Positions 33,474 through 43,195 of a DNA stretch of 53,534 bases are shown one piece after another. Source of the stretch: Candidatus Sulfopaludibacter sp. (GTDB lineage: Bacteria > Acidobacteriota > Terriglobia > Bryobacterales > Bryobacteraceae); the NCBI GenBank assembly GCA_031292755.1, contig JARLGM010000026.1, forward strand, positions 1 to 53,534, written 5' to 3'. The notes under the pieces are model-generated. The model was not told where the DNA came from and made no database searches. It saw only the letters and a list, made by a program, of their open reading frames with translations. Position numbers and translations under genes: made by a program. Numbering within the stretch: position 1 is the first letter of the stretch; each line of letters opens with the position of its first letter.

Positions 33474-36239
33474 TTGCATCGAGCCTTTCATGCGACAATT
33501 GGGGCCGTCTTGTGCATTGCCGCGAGCGGTGCCGACACACAGTCGCGCCCGCCCGACCCGCTGACGCGCGCCGCCGAGGAGTTCAAAGTCCTTACCCGCG
33601 ACCAAGGAATGCGTCCCGAGAGTGCGGCTACGGCCCAGAAGAGCGGACCGAAAATGCCGTGGCATGGGCGCGTCTACGAGAATTTCCGCAACGATATCCT
33701 GGATGCCGTACCGCACGAGGTCACCCAGAATGGCGGGGATAAATCCATCCTCCGCCGCAATCAATTCGGCTTCAATGTTGCCGGCCCGGTCCTGATCCCG
33801 CACCTCATCACCGATCCGAACAACACCTTCCTGATGGTCTCCTATGAAGGCGTCCGCGAGCGCATCTCCCGTGCCTCGCTGCACACCATCCCCACCGCTC
33901 CCGAACGTACCGGAGATTTCTCGCAAACCGTGGATCAGGCCGGCTTGTCCCTGCCCGTGTACGATCCGGGCACCACGGCGCCCAACGCCGCCTACGACCC
34001 GGGCCAGCCCGTCTCGACAGGCAATCTTCAGTACCTGCGCTCGCCGTTCCCCGGCAACCGCATCCCGGAGAGCCGCCTCGCGCCCAATATTCAGGAAGCG
34101 CTCAAGCTGTATCCGCTGCCGAACACGGATATCGGCCCCTTTTTTCAAAACAACTATTTCGTGAACTCGCCGCAGACCGATACGGCAGACGGGTTCATCG
34201 TCAAAATCGACCATCCCTTTCACGAACGCCACCGGCTCACGTCGAGTACTTCGATCTCCAACGGCTTTCTGGGTTCCGCCAAATACTTTCCCAATCTGGC
34301 CAGCCCGACCCCGCCGGACCAGAACTTCTCCACGCGCCGTTCAGAACTGGATTACGTCTTCACGGCTACCGCCAAGACCGTGTACACCGCCAGTCTCATC
34401 GCCACCTCGAGCAGCACCATCGCCGGCGACGCATCCCAGGCCGCTTTCCCCTATTACGAGTTAGGCAACTATCTGGCCATGGGAACTCCCTATCCGCAAA
34501 CACGCAACGCCCGCAATACTTATGAGATGGATGCCAGCGGCTCCACCCGCCGCGGAAAACACGCGCTGCGCCTTGCGTTGCAGGCGGACGCGCACCAGGT
34601 GAACTCGTTCAACCCGGCCTATCCTTCCGGCGATTTTCAGTTTGCCGCCGGGCTCACCAGCCTGCCAGGGATCATCGATACGGGCGCGCCGTTTGCCAGT
34701 TTCCTGCTGGGACTGCCGCAGTATGCGGAACGCACCATCACCGTCAGCCCTTCCTATTTCCGCGATCCGTACGGCAACCTCTCCGGCAGCGACAACTGGC
34801 AGGTGGCGAAGAACCTGACCGTGAGCATCGGGCTCAACCTCGGCCTCCACATGCCGCGCGTCGAAAAGTACAACCGCCAGAGCACCGTTGACCCCGCAGT
34901 GGCCGATCCCTCGGTGGGACTGCCCGGCGCTCTGGTATTTGCCGGCCTCAACGGAATTCCGCGCGGTCTGCGGCCCGCAAATTTTGACATAGACCCCAGC
35001 GTGAGCCTCGCCTGGAATCCGTTCGGGAACGCCAACACGGTGGTGCGGGCCGGCTTCAGCCGGTCGCACGGGCGCATCCCCACCTATAACGGACAGTGGG
35101 CCACCCAGGGATTCAACGCCCGCCAGACGTTCATTTCGGCCAATACCCAGTTGAGCCCGGCGCTCGATCTTGCCTCCGGAATTCCGCCGTTGACCACGCC
35201 GCTGCCCGACCTGAGCCCCTCCGCCATCGACAACGCGGCGGCCGACTACATGGACCTGACCGGCCGCGAGCCAGTCTACCAATCGGCATCGCTCTCCATC
35301 GAACGCGAGATTCCACTCTCGGTGATCGTATCCGCGGGCGCCAGTTATAGCGGAGGGCGCGACCTCCTGGTGGGCAACAGTTCCGCCAATCCGAACGCCG
35401 TCAGCCCGGATGCCCTGAGCTATGGCGACATGCTGTACAACCAGGCCTTCCACACCACGCTCCAGCCATTCCCGCAATTCACCAGCTTCAATTTGTACGG
35501 TCTCTACCCGGCGGGGCGCTACCAGCGCGATGCCGGTTTCCTGGGGCTGGAAAAGCGCGCCTCTTTCGGACTCACTTTCACCGCCACCTACACGTTCTCC
35601 AAACAGATCGACGACTACTCGGCGCCCTACGGCAATCAGGACTTCTTCCACCTGCAAAACGACCGGGCTCTCACCGCGTCGAATCCGCCGCAGACCTTGC
35701 AGGTCAGTTACATTTACGAGCTGCCCTTCGGCTCCGGCAAACCCCTGCTGCACTTTTCCGGCTGGCGAGGGCCGCTGGTGAGCGGCTGGTCCATCACCGG
35801 GACGGCGTACTGGGACGGCGGCCGGCCACTGGCCATGCATCCGGAATTCAACAACACCGGCAATGTGCTGGCCACACTCAACGTCAACGTGGTTCCCGGC
35901 GTCGACCCGCATGTTCCCACGCCCGGACCCTCTCTCTGGTTCAACCCGGCGGCCTTCAGCCAGCCGGCCGATTTCACCGTGGGGAACGGTCCGCCAACCG
36001 AGCCGAACCTGCTTGGGCCCAGCTACAGTTCGCTGGATCTCAGCGTGAACAAGCGCCTGCCCCTGGGTGAGCGCTCCATCGAACTGAGCGCCTCCGCCTT
36101 CGACTTTCTCAACCATGCCAACTGGAACTATCCGGACACCGGCATCGGACCGGCCGCGGCCCCCAATGTGAATGCGGGCCGGATCATCGGCTCGCACGGC
36201 GGGCGGGTGGTCCAATTGGGATTGAAAGTGAGCTTCTGA
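33474..36239 (+). CDS. TonB-dependent-receptor barrel lacking the N-terminal regulatory and plug domains
   Basis: The 921-residue protein begins with a short signal peptide (HRAFHATIGAVLCIAASG) and joins the barrel at MPWHGRVYENFRNDILDA near residue 63. In the full-length receptor at 22787 the same block (FHGSLYEFF) is near residue 244, so about 180 residues (regulatory and plug domains) are missing. The barrel runs to the closing strand (VVQLGLKVSF) and looks intact. The start is TTG 33474 with AAGGAAG just upstream. Without a plug it may be an open pore or inactive. The next gene starts 2 nt after the stop. Confidence 0.8.
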   Translation: MHRAFHATIGAVLCIAASGADTQSRPPDPLTRAAEEFKVLTRDQGMRPESAATAQKSGPKMPWHGRVYENFRNDILDAVPHEVTQNGGDKSILRRNQFGFNVAGPVLIPHLITDPNNTFLMVSYEGVRERISRASLHTIPTAPERTGDFSQTVDQAGLSLPVYDPGTTAPNAAYDPGQPVSTGNLQYLRSPFPGNRIPESRLAPNIQEALKLYPLPNTDIGPFFQNNYFVNSPQTDTADGFIVKIDHPFHERHRLTSSTSISNGFLGSAKYFPNLASPTPPDQNFSTRRSELDYVFTATAKTVYTASLIATSSSTIAGDASQAAFPYYELGNYLAMGTPYPQTRNARNTYEMDASGSTRRGKHALRLALQADAHQVNSFNPAYPSGDFQFAAGLTSLPGIIDTGAPFASFLLGLPQYAERTITVSPSYFRDPYGNLSGSDNWQVAKNLTVSIGLNLGLHMPRVEKYNRQSTVDPAVADPSVGLPGALVFAGLNGIPRGLRPANFDIDPSVSLAWNPFGNANTVVRAGFSRSHGRIPTYNGQWATQGFNARQTFISANTQLSPALDLASGIPPLTTPLPDLSPSAIDNAAADYMDLTGREPVYQSASLSIEREIPLSVIVSAGASYSGGRDLLVGNSSANPNAVSPDALSYGDMLYNQAFHTTLQPFPQFTSFNLYGLYPAGRYQRDAGFLGLEKRASFGLTFTATYTFSKQIDDYSAPYGNQDFFHLQNDRALTASNPPQTLQVSYIYELPFGSGKPLLHFSGWRGPLVSGWSITGTAYWDGGRPLAMHPEFNNTGNVLATLNVNVVPGVDPHVPTPGPSLWFNPAAFSQPADFTVGNGPPTEPNLLGPSYSSLDLSVNKRLPLGERSIELSASAFDFLNHANWNYPDTGIGPAAAPNVNAGRIIGSHGGRVVQLGLKVSF

Positions 36240-36241
36240 CG

Positions 36242-37222
36242 ATGCGCCGCCCCACCCTCTTTGGCATTGCCTGCTCGCTCCTGGCCCTACCGGTGGCGCA
36301 CGCTCAGCCCGTGCGGCTCTCCATCCCCGCATGGATAGAGACGGGCACCCTGGGCGCGACCTCGAAGTTTGAGGCCACGCTCAACGGCAAGCCGGCCGAG
36401 GTCAGTGCGCAACTGGGACCGGCGAGCGACCAGATGATCCTTGTCGTGATGGACGTGACCGGCGATCCTTCGCTGGTGGATCCGGCGCGCGAGGCGCTGA
36501 TATCGGAAATTTCCAAACTGCCGCGCAACGCCTGGGTGGGCCTGCTGCGGGCGCAGGACGGCCTGCATGTGCTCGCCGATCCCGCGGCAGACCGGGGTAA
36601 GGCAATCGCGGGCATCCGGGATCTTCCGAACAGCGGCAATCCCGGTTTGCTCGAAACCGTGCAGCCGGCGCTCACCCTGGCCGACGCGCTAGTCCAAAAA
36701 TCGCCTGTCCGCGTATCGGTCCTCTACGTTACCGACGGCAACATATACCGGTACCGCGAGGATTACACCAACCCGGTGATCAACCAGAGCGATCCGCACG
36801 ATCTCAGCCGGCGCTTCCCCGAAGCTCTGATTGAAGAAAAAATTTCGAAACTGCTGGACGCCACGGCAGCCCTGCAGGCGCCCCTGTTTGTCATTCACCT
36901 CCACAACCGGACCGATCGCCTGAACCGGGCTTACCAGAACGGATTGCAGACGCTGGCGGAGGCCACCGGCGGAAGGACGGAGTTGTGCCGGTCGGTGGCC
37001 GAGATTCCGGAAGCGATCTCCGCCACATTTGCGCGCATGTCGAGCGAATGGCGCCTGACTTTGCGGGTTCCTCCGAAAGTCCACGGGCTGGCCCAGGTTC
37101 GCTTGAGTGCGCGCTCGGGCGACGAGGCGCTGCGGTTATCGTGGCGCAGTCGCGTGGAATCGAAAGAGAGGCAGAAAAATGGGGACCGGGCACATCCGAA
37201 CCGGACTCGTTCTGGTATTTAG
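36242..37222 (+). CDS. VWFA-like TIGR03436-type exported protein
   Basis: The 326-residue protein has a signal peptide (LFGIACSLLALPVAHA) and a von Willebrand A-like domain. The first strand is MILVVMDVTGDPS, so the usual DxSxS metal motif is altered. ISKLPRNAWVGLLRAQDGLH and VLADPAADRGKAI follow, the TIGR03436 pattern. The C terminus (WRLTLRVPPKVHGLAQVRLS) is a small beta-domain. It starts 2 nt after the plugless receptor and overlaps the next gene by 44 bp. TIGR03436 has no established function. Confidence 0.8.
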   Translation: MRRPTLFGIACSLLALPVAHAQPVRLSIPAWIETGTLGATSKFEATLNGKPAEVSAQLGPASDQMILVVMDVTGDPSLVDPAREALISEISKLPRNAWVGLLRAQDGLHVLADPAADRGKAIAGIRDLPNSGNPGLLETVQPALTLADALVQKSPVRVSVLYVTDGNIYRYREDYTNPVINQSDPHDLSRRFPEALIEEKISKLLDATAALQAPLFVIHLHNRTDRLNRAYQNGLQTLAEATGGRTELCRSVAEIPEAISATFARMSSEWRLTLRVPPKVHGLAQVRLSARSGDEALRLSWRSRVESKERQKNGDRAHPNRTRSGI

Positions 37223-38021
37223 CGCGATCGTTGCCGCGGCGGGAATCGTGATTGTCCGGCAGTCGGCGCGTCTCAACGCGTATCAACAGCAGCACTCCCG
37301 CGACTTACGTGCCATCGAACAGCTCCGTGCGCCGCTCCGGCAGCAACCCACACCGGACTCGGCGTCCCCGGCGATGCCGGAAGGCGCTCCGGCCGCGGCG
37401 CGGGCGTGCCCTGGCACTCCGGAAAAGACCGAAGGCTCCGGCGGCGAAGCCGTCGCCGGGCGACTGCAAAGCGAATTGGACGGAGCGCGGGCCAGTATCG
37501 AACGCCTTCAGGGGCAGATCGACGGTTTCGAGCGGGAGAAGCAGACCGCCGTGGCGGCCGCCGCCGCGACGTTTCAACAGCACGAGCAGGACTTGCGGAA
37601 TCGGTTGGAAGCGCTCCGCGGACAACTGGACACAGCCCGCGCCGAGGCGGAAGGGGCCAAGGCTTCTCGCGAACGGGCCGCGAGCCTCGAGGCCGAGAAC
37701 GCCAAGATCAAAAACGAAGACGGCGCTCTCTCGGCCCGCATCGCCGAAGTGCGCAAAACGATGAGCGCTTTGCAGGATCTGGATCGCCGCCGCGATGGCT
37801 ACCTGAACTCTATCCTTCGCCACTCTCGCGACATTGTGGAGCAGTTTCGGGCCATGACGGGCGTGATCGATTCCAGCCGCGCCTCCGGGTCGGCCCCGTT
37901 CAGCGACGTTGCCCTGAGCCGCATCCAGAATGCTACCTCGCAGGCGGAAGACGACCTGCGCCGCCTGAACGAGCTGAATGCCCAGGCCCATCAGATCGAG
38001 AACCGGCTGGCGAAGAACTGA
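37179..38021 (+). CDS. Membrane-anchored coiled-coil protein
   Basis: The 280-residue protein has one membrane helix near the N terminus (TGLVLVFSAIVAAAGIVIV) and a long coiled coil (RASIERLQGQIDGFEREKQ, LRNRLEALRGQLDTARAEAE, SLEAENAKIKNEDGALSARI), so the bulk would be in the periplasm. It overlaps the preceding VWFA gene by 44 bp, with GAGAGG upstream of ATG 37179. No catalytic motif was recognised. It resembles the coiled-coil protein at 15794 only in general layout. Confidence 0.7.
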   Translation: MGTGHIRTGLVLVFSAIVAAAGIVIVRQSARLNAYQQQHSRDLRAIEQLRAPLRQQPTPDSASPAMPEGAPAAARACPGTPEKTEGSGGEAVAGRLQSELDGARASIERLQGQIDGFEREKQTAVAAAAATFQQHEQDLRNRLEALRGQLDTARAEAEGAKASRERAASLEAENAKIKNEDGALSARIAEVRKTMSALQDLDRRRDGYLNSILRHSRDIVEQFRAMTGVIDSSRASGSAPFSDVALSRIQNATSQAEDDLRRLNELNAQAHQIENRLAKN

Positions 38022-38068
38022 CCGTGTTGCGAGAATAGATTCAGGGCCCAGCCCACGCCGGAGTGTTT

Positions 38069-38425
38069 ATGATCGACACGCTGCTAAACCTGCTATTCCG
38101 TTGTTCCCACCGGCGCCTTACCCGCCCTGTGGCGCCGGTCACCAAGGCGGGACAGCCGCACAGCCAGAGCTACATCGTCTGCCTGGATTGCGGCAAGCAG
38201 TTCGAGTACGACTTGAACGAAATGCGCATCGGGAAGGCCATCGACCACTCGCATGATGCCGGGGTCGTGCCGCCGGATATTCCCAAGCCGCGCAAGACGA
38301 AGATCAAGTACGCGTTGCTCGCGGCGGTGCCGGCGGCCGTCGTCCTGGGCGCAGTCTTGAAGAGCCCGAAGAAAGCCGCGAAGCCCGCCGAAGGGGAAAC
38401 AGGGAAGGGAAGCAATCCGCCTTAG
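38069..38425 (+). CDS. Small zinc-ribbon and membrane-helix protein
   Basis: The 118-residue protein has a cysteine-rich N-terminal part (CSHRRLTRP and CLDCGKQFEYDL; a likely zinc ribbon) and a membrane helix near residues 81-97 (YALLAAVPAAVVLGAVL), with a basic-charged tail. ATG 38069 has GGAG at 38060-38063; GTG 38063 is an alternative. It is 47 nt after the coiled-coil gene in the same direction. No function is recognised. No genes follow on this strand; 38426-38495 holds nothing I could identify. Confidence 0.7.
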   Translation: MIDTLLNLLFRCSHRRLTRPVAPVTKAGQPHSQSYIVCLDCGKQFEYDLNEMRIGKAIDHSHDAGVVPPDIPKPRKTKIKYALLAAVPAAVVLGAVLKSPKKAAKPAEGETGKGSNPP

Positions 38426-38495
38426 CTCGACGGCGAGTTCGACGCCGGTCTGCCGGCACTGACCCGATGACTGCGTTGAGATACGACTGACCGCG

Positions 38496-40601
38496 CTATT
38501 CCACCGCTGCCACTTCGTAATCCACCACGCGCGGAATCGTGAACTCCAGTTCGCCGCCGGTCACGCGGAATGGCACGGCCCTCTCGCTGCGCAGCAATTC
38601 CACGCGAGTCACGCGGCGGCCGGGCGGCAGTTTCATCTTCACCTTCTGCTCGCCGATCGGGTAATACTCCCGGATCCAGCCGCGATGCATATTGGGATTG
38701 GTATAGTTCAGCACATGGATTGCGAACCCCGGCTCCGTCTCCCACACGAAGGCCTCCACGACTCCGCTGCCTTCGATGGTCACCGGCGATTCGCCGTGCA
38801 GCACCCACCGCACCGAATTCTGAAGCAGCCGGCTGATGTCCGTATGGCCGCTGTGCCACAAGGTGCGATCCACGTCGCCGGGAAAATACACCAGGCGGCT
38901 GCGCCCTTTCTCGCGAATCACCACGGCCGGCTCGGTGGTGTGCGGCGTGGGGGGATACGATAGCTCCGGCGGGTACGAAACGTATCCCGGCACCACCGTC
39001 AGAACCGGCGCGTCCACAGCCTTCACCGGCAGGCGATACTCCGCGCCCGGAATCCAGTTGGTGTCGGTGAAGCCCTTGAGGATTTCGTGCTGCCGTTCGA
39101 TGCGCGCGTAAAATGCATTGCCCAGCGTGCCCCGAATCTCGCCGGCTCTTTGAATGCCGAACACGTCCGCCAGGCCGGACTCGGTGCGCTTCTTGTTACG
39201 CTCGTCGTACATGCCCGTCTCGAACGTGGCAAGCAGCGAGCCGCCGCCATCCACGTAGGCCTTCAACTGGCGGCATTGTTCGTCACTCAGCAACGCCGTA
39301 TTCGGCAGAATCAGTGCCGTGTATTTTTTCAGATTCTCCGCCCCCAGGTCCTCCTCGTGCACGAAGTCGAACAGGAAGCGGCCTTCCAGCAGGGCGTAGT
39401 ACAGCCCGTCCACATACTGCTGCGCGCTGAAATTCCCGGGCGGCCGGTAGAACAGGTGCGTCCGCTGTCCGTAGACCACGCCCAGGTTGGCGATGGTGCG
39501 CTTGTTGTTGAAATGCCGGTCGTGCTTCGCCAGCCAGTTAAAGTACTCGCGCGCCGGAGCCTCCCAGCGGTGGTCCTCGCCCATGCCGGTTTGCGCGCCG
39601 ATAAACGAATACCAGATCACCATCCCGCTGGCCACCGTCTCGTCGAACCACATGGTTTCTTCGGCGGGAGATTTCGCCGCATTGCGCCAGCGCACGCCGC
39701 CCGTGCTCCATCCGCCCGTGACGTTGGTGGTGGTGCGGCCCTTCATCACCGAGTAGCAAACGCGGCCCTGTTGCGAGCAGCCCCAGATGGGCGTATCGTC
39801 CCCGCCGCGTCCCTGGTTGTCGCAATTGAACCACTGGCACACCTCGGCCAGTTGCTTCAAATCCGGCGTGGCGCGCACGTTGCCGCCCAGGTTGCCGTAG
39901 AACAGGCTGTCCGGCTTCTTCTCTTTGGCAATGCCGTCGTATAGCTTCCAGAGATACAGCACACGCTGGTTGAACTGCTCCCAATACTCGATGGTGCCCG
40001 GCCGCGCCAGCCGCTTGCATTGCTCGCAGTAGCAGGCCGGCGGACGCCCCAGCGGAGGCCAGGCATTGGTGTAGTGGCCGTCCACGTCATACCGTTGATT
40101 GATCTCGCGCATGATCGCCGTCATGAACTCGGTGTAGTACGTGGAGAACATGCAGGTGCGGAACAGGCGGTGGTCTTCGTTGTGCCGCACCGCGTTGCCC
40201 TGCGCGTCCTTCTCGAACCATTCCGGGTGCGCCTGCACCGCGTCCTCCCAGTTCAGGTCGGGACTCATGCGCGCAATCACGCGGATGCCGCGCTTCTTGG
40301 CCGCGGTGCAGCATTCGCCGAAGAAATCGCGATCGCCCAGGAACTGTCCGCGCCGGTGGAACGGCACCTTGGTGGGGTAGTAGGCCAGAATGCCGGTGAC
40401 GCTCACCAGCAAGGCATCGACTTTGGCCGAAGCCCAGTAGTCGGCCCACTGCTCGATATTCAGGTCCACCATATCGCGCTCGGTCATGTTGGTCTGGCCC
40501 ACGCGATGCACCTTCTGGTGCCATGGTGTTACAGGAGCGGCGTCCAGCAGCGAACCCGCCGCCAGCGCTCCCGGCAAAATCAGAAATTCCCGGCGATCCA
40601 T
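38496..40601 (-). CDS. Tat-exported putative glycoside hydrolase with beta-galactosidase-like C-terminal domain
   Basis: The 701-residue protein starts with MDRREFLILPGALAAGS, a twin-arginine signal. The first 370 residues look like a TIM-barrel glycosidase (TGILAYYPTKVPFHRRGQF, VIARMSPDLNWEDAVQAHPE, WPPLGRPPACYCEQCKRL). The next part (YTALILPNTALLSDEQ, LKAYVDGGGSLLATFETGMY) is a glutamine-amidotransferase-like beta-galactosidase trimerisation domain, and a beta-domain ends it. This resembles uncharacterised GHL6/GH42-like proteins. The catalytic acids were not identified with certainty. It is 44 nt from urtE in the same direction but functionally unrelated by content. Confidence 0.75.
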   Translation of the reverse strand: MDRREFLILPGALAAGSLLDAAPVTPWHQKVHRVGQTNMTERDMVDLNIEQWADYWASAKVDALLVSVTGILAYYPTKVPFHRRGQFLGDRDFFGECCTAAKKRGIRVIARMSPDLNWEDAVQAHPEWFEKDAQGNAVRHNEDHRLFRTCMFSTYYTEFMTAIMREINQRYDVDGHYTNAWPPLGRPPACYCEQCKRLARPGTIEYWEQFNQRVLYLWKLYDGIAKEKKPDSLFYGNLGGNVRATPDLKQLAEVCQWFNCDNQGRGGDDTPIWGCSQQGRVCYSVMKGRTTTNVTGGWSTGGVRWRNAAKSPAEETMWFDETVASGMVIWYSFIGAQTGMGEDHRWEAPAREYFNWLAKHDRHFNNKRTIANLGVVYGQRTHLFYRPPGNFSAQQYVDGLYYALLEGRFLFDFVHEEDLGAENLKKYTALILPNTALLSDEQCRQLKAYVDGGGSLLATFETGMYDERNKKRTESGLADVFGIQRAGEIRGTLGNAFYARIERQHEILKGFTDTNWIPGAEYRLPVKAVDAPVLTVVPGYVSYPPELSYPPTPHTTEPAVVIREKGRSRLVYFPGDVDRTLWHSGHTDISRLLQNSVRWVLHGESPVTIEGSGVVEAFVWETEPGFAIHVLNYTNPNMHRGWIREYYPIGEQKVKMKLPPGRRVTRVELLRSERAVPFRVTGGELEFTIPRVVDYEVAAVE

Positions 40602-40626
40602 GTGTGTATGCTAGCGCGCTTTCAGG

Positions 40627-40640
40627 GAGCGCCGCCGCTC
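40627..40640. terminator. Possible terminator hairpin downstream of urtE
   Basis: GAGCG (40627-40631) and CGCTC (40636-40640) pair around CCGC, 5 nt after the urtE stop on the minus strand. No T-run is present. Confidence 0.3.
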
Positions 40641-40645
40641 GGGGC

Positions 40646-41341
40646 TCACACGCTTAGATGCATGCGTACCACTTCGTCGGTCAGTTCGCCGATGGCGCCG
40701 GCAGCGACGCGGCGCCCCTTGTCGAGAATGCAGAACTCGCTGGCCACGCGGCGGGCGAATGGCAGCTTCTGCTCCACCAGCAGCATCGTCAGCCCTTCTT
40801 CCCGATTCAGCCTTATCAGGATGTCGCCGATTTCATGCACGATATTCGGCTGAATCCCTTCGGTGGGCTCGTCCAGAATCAGCAGCTTCGGTTCGAGCAC
40901 GAGCGCGCGGCCGATGGCAAGCTGCTGCTGCTGCCCGCCGGAAAGGTCTCCGCCGCGCCTGTTGAGCATCTGCCGGAGCACCGGAAACAGGTCGAAGATG
41001 CGGCTGGGAATCGCGCGAGTGCGGTTCTTGCGCACGCCCAGCCCGACTCGCAGGTTTTCCTCCACGCTCAGATGCGAAAAAATCTCACGCCCCTGCGGCA
41101 CGTAACCGATGCCCAGCCTGGCCCGGTGCTCGGCCGGGCAGTTCAACAATTCGGTTCCATCGAATGTGATACCGCCGGAGCTGGTCCGCAGCAGCCCCAT
41201 GATGCATTTGAGGAGCGTCGTCTTGCCCATGCCGTTGCGGCCCATCAGGCACATGCGCGAACCGGCGGGCACGGAAAGATCCACGTCCCATAAGGTATGG
41301 CTGCCGCCGTAGAACTGGTTGAGGGCCCTGACTGCCAGCAC
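40646..41341 (-). CDS. urtE: Urea ABC transporter ATP-binding protein UrtE
   Basis: The 231-residue protein has Walker A (GRNGMGKTT), signature (LSGGQQQQLAIGRAL), Walker B (LLILDEPTEG) and switch histidine-region (LVEQKL) motifs. It is one of two ATPases powering urea uptake. The open frame extends upstream into urtD, but translation is taken to start at GTG 41341, 2 nt after the urtD stop, giving LAVRALNQFYGG at the N terminus. It is the last of five urt genes. The order A-B-C-D-E and the sequence are typical of urea rather than branched-chain amino acid uptake, mainly on the evidence of UrtA. Confidence 0.92.
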   Translation of the reverse strand: MLAVRALNQFYGGSHTLWDVDLSVPAGSRMCLMGRNGMGKTTLLKCIMGLLRTSSGGITFDGTELLNCPAEHRARLGIGYVPQGREIFSHLSVEENLRVGLGVRKNRTRAIPSRIFDLFPVLRQMLNRRGGDLSGGQQQQLAIGRALVLEPKLLILDEPTEGIQPNIVHEIGDILIRLNREEGLTMLLVEQKLPFARRVASEFCILDKGRRVAAGAIGELTDEVVRMHLSV

Positions 41342-41343
41342 GC

Positions 41344-42098
<755 letters not shown>

Positions 42099-42102
<4 letters not shown>

Positions 42103-43193
42103 TTGTCTTTATCCGGCGCCGTCACAAGGCCGATAATGCCGCGCGGCAGGAACAGCGTTACCAACACGAACAGCGCACCTAGTGCGTAGAGCCAAACTTC
42201 CGGAAATGCGCCGGTGAGATACGTTTTCGCGTAGTTCACCAGCACCGCGCCGGCAATGGCGCCGTAGAGCGTGCCGCGCCCTCCCACGGCCACCCAGATG
42301 ACTGCTTCGATGGAATTGATGGGCGCAAACTCACTCGGGTTAATGATCCCGATCTGCGGCACGTACAGCGCGCCGGCGATTCCGGCGATCACCGCGGAAA
42401 AGACAAAGAGCCAGAGCTTGAACGATTCCACGGGATAGCCGAGAAAACGGGTCCGGCTCTCGGCATCGCGGATCGCGCGCAGCACCCGCCCGGCTCGCGA
42501 TTCGACAATCAGGCGGCAAGCCATATAACTGGCCGCGAGCGCGGCCGCGGTCACTGCCAGCAGCACCACCCGGGTCTTGTCGGAATGCAGGTCGAAACCC
42601 AGAATGTCCTTAAAATCCGTGAAGCCGTTGTTGCCGCCGAAGCCCATATCGTTGCGGAAGAACGCCAGCATCAAGGCGTATGTGAGCGCCTGCGTGATGA
42701 TGGAAAAGTACACCCCGGTCACGCGCGAGCGGAACGCAAACCAGCCGAAGACAAGCCCCAGCAGGCCCGGCGCCAGCCCCATCATGAGGAGTGCGATTGG
42801 GAAGTGGTTGAATCCGTACCAGAACCAGGGCAGCGATTTCCAGTTCAAAAACACCATGAAGTCCGGCAGCACCGGGTCGCCGTACACGCCCCGGGGGCCG
42901 ATCTGCCGCATCAGATACATGCCCATGGCGTAACCGCCAAGCGAAAAAAATGCGGCGTGCCCGAGGCTCAGGATGCCGCAGTATCCCCAAATCAGGTCGA
43001 GTGACAACGCCAGCATCCCGAAGCACAGGTACTTGCCGATAAGAGTGATCCCGTATGTGGAGAGATGCAATGCCGATGACGGCGGCGGTACTAAATTAAG
43101 GATAGGCACCGCCACGGCTACCAGCGCGAGCACTCCGAGAAACCATGCACTGCCCCGGTCGCCGGCTGCAATCCAATTCCCAGGACGTAACAC
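42099..43193 (-). CDS. urtC: Urea ABC transporter permease UrtC
   Basis: The 364-residue protein has about ten membrane segments. Motifs LSLDLIWGYCGILSLGHAAFF, SVYFSIITQALTYALM and GVGGRGTLYGAIAGAVLVN are of the LivM/UrtC type. With UrtB it forms the membrane channel for urea. It ends 4 bp inside urtD and begins 2 nt after urtB. Confidence 0.94.
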
Positions 43194-43195
43194 TT

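Noticed and set aside
34461..36332. Long minus-strand open frame (623 codons) opposite the plugless receptor
   Set aside because: Shadow of the receptor in high-GC DNA; no motif or ribosome binding site.
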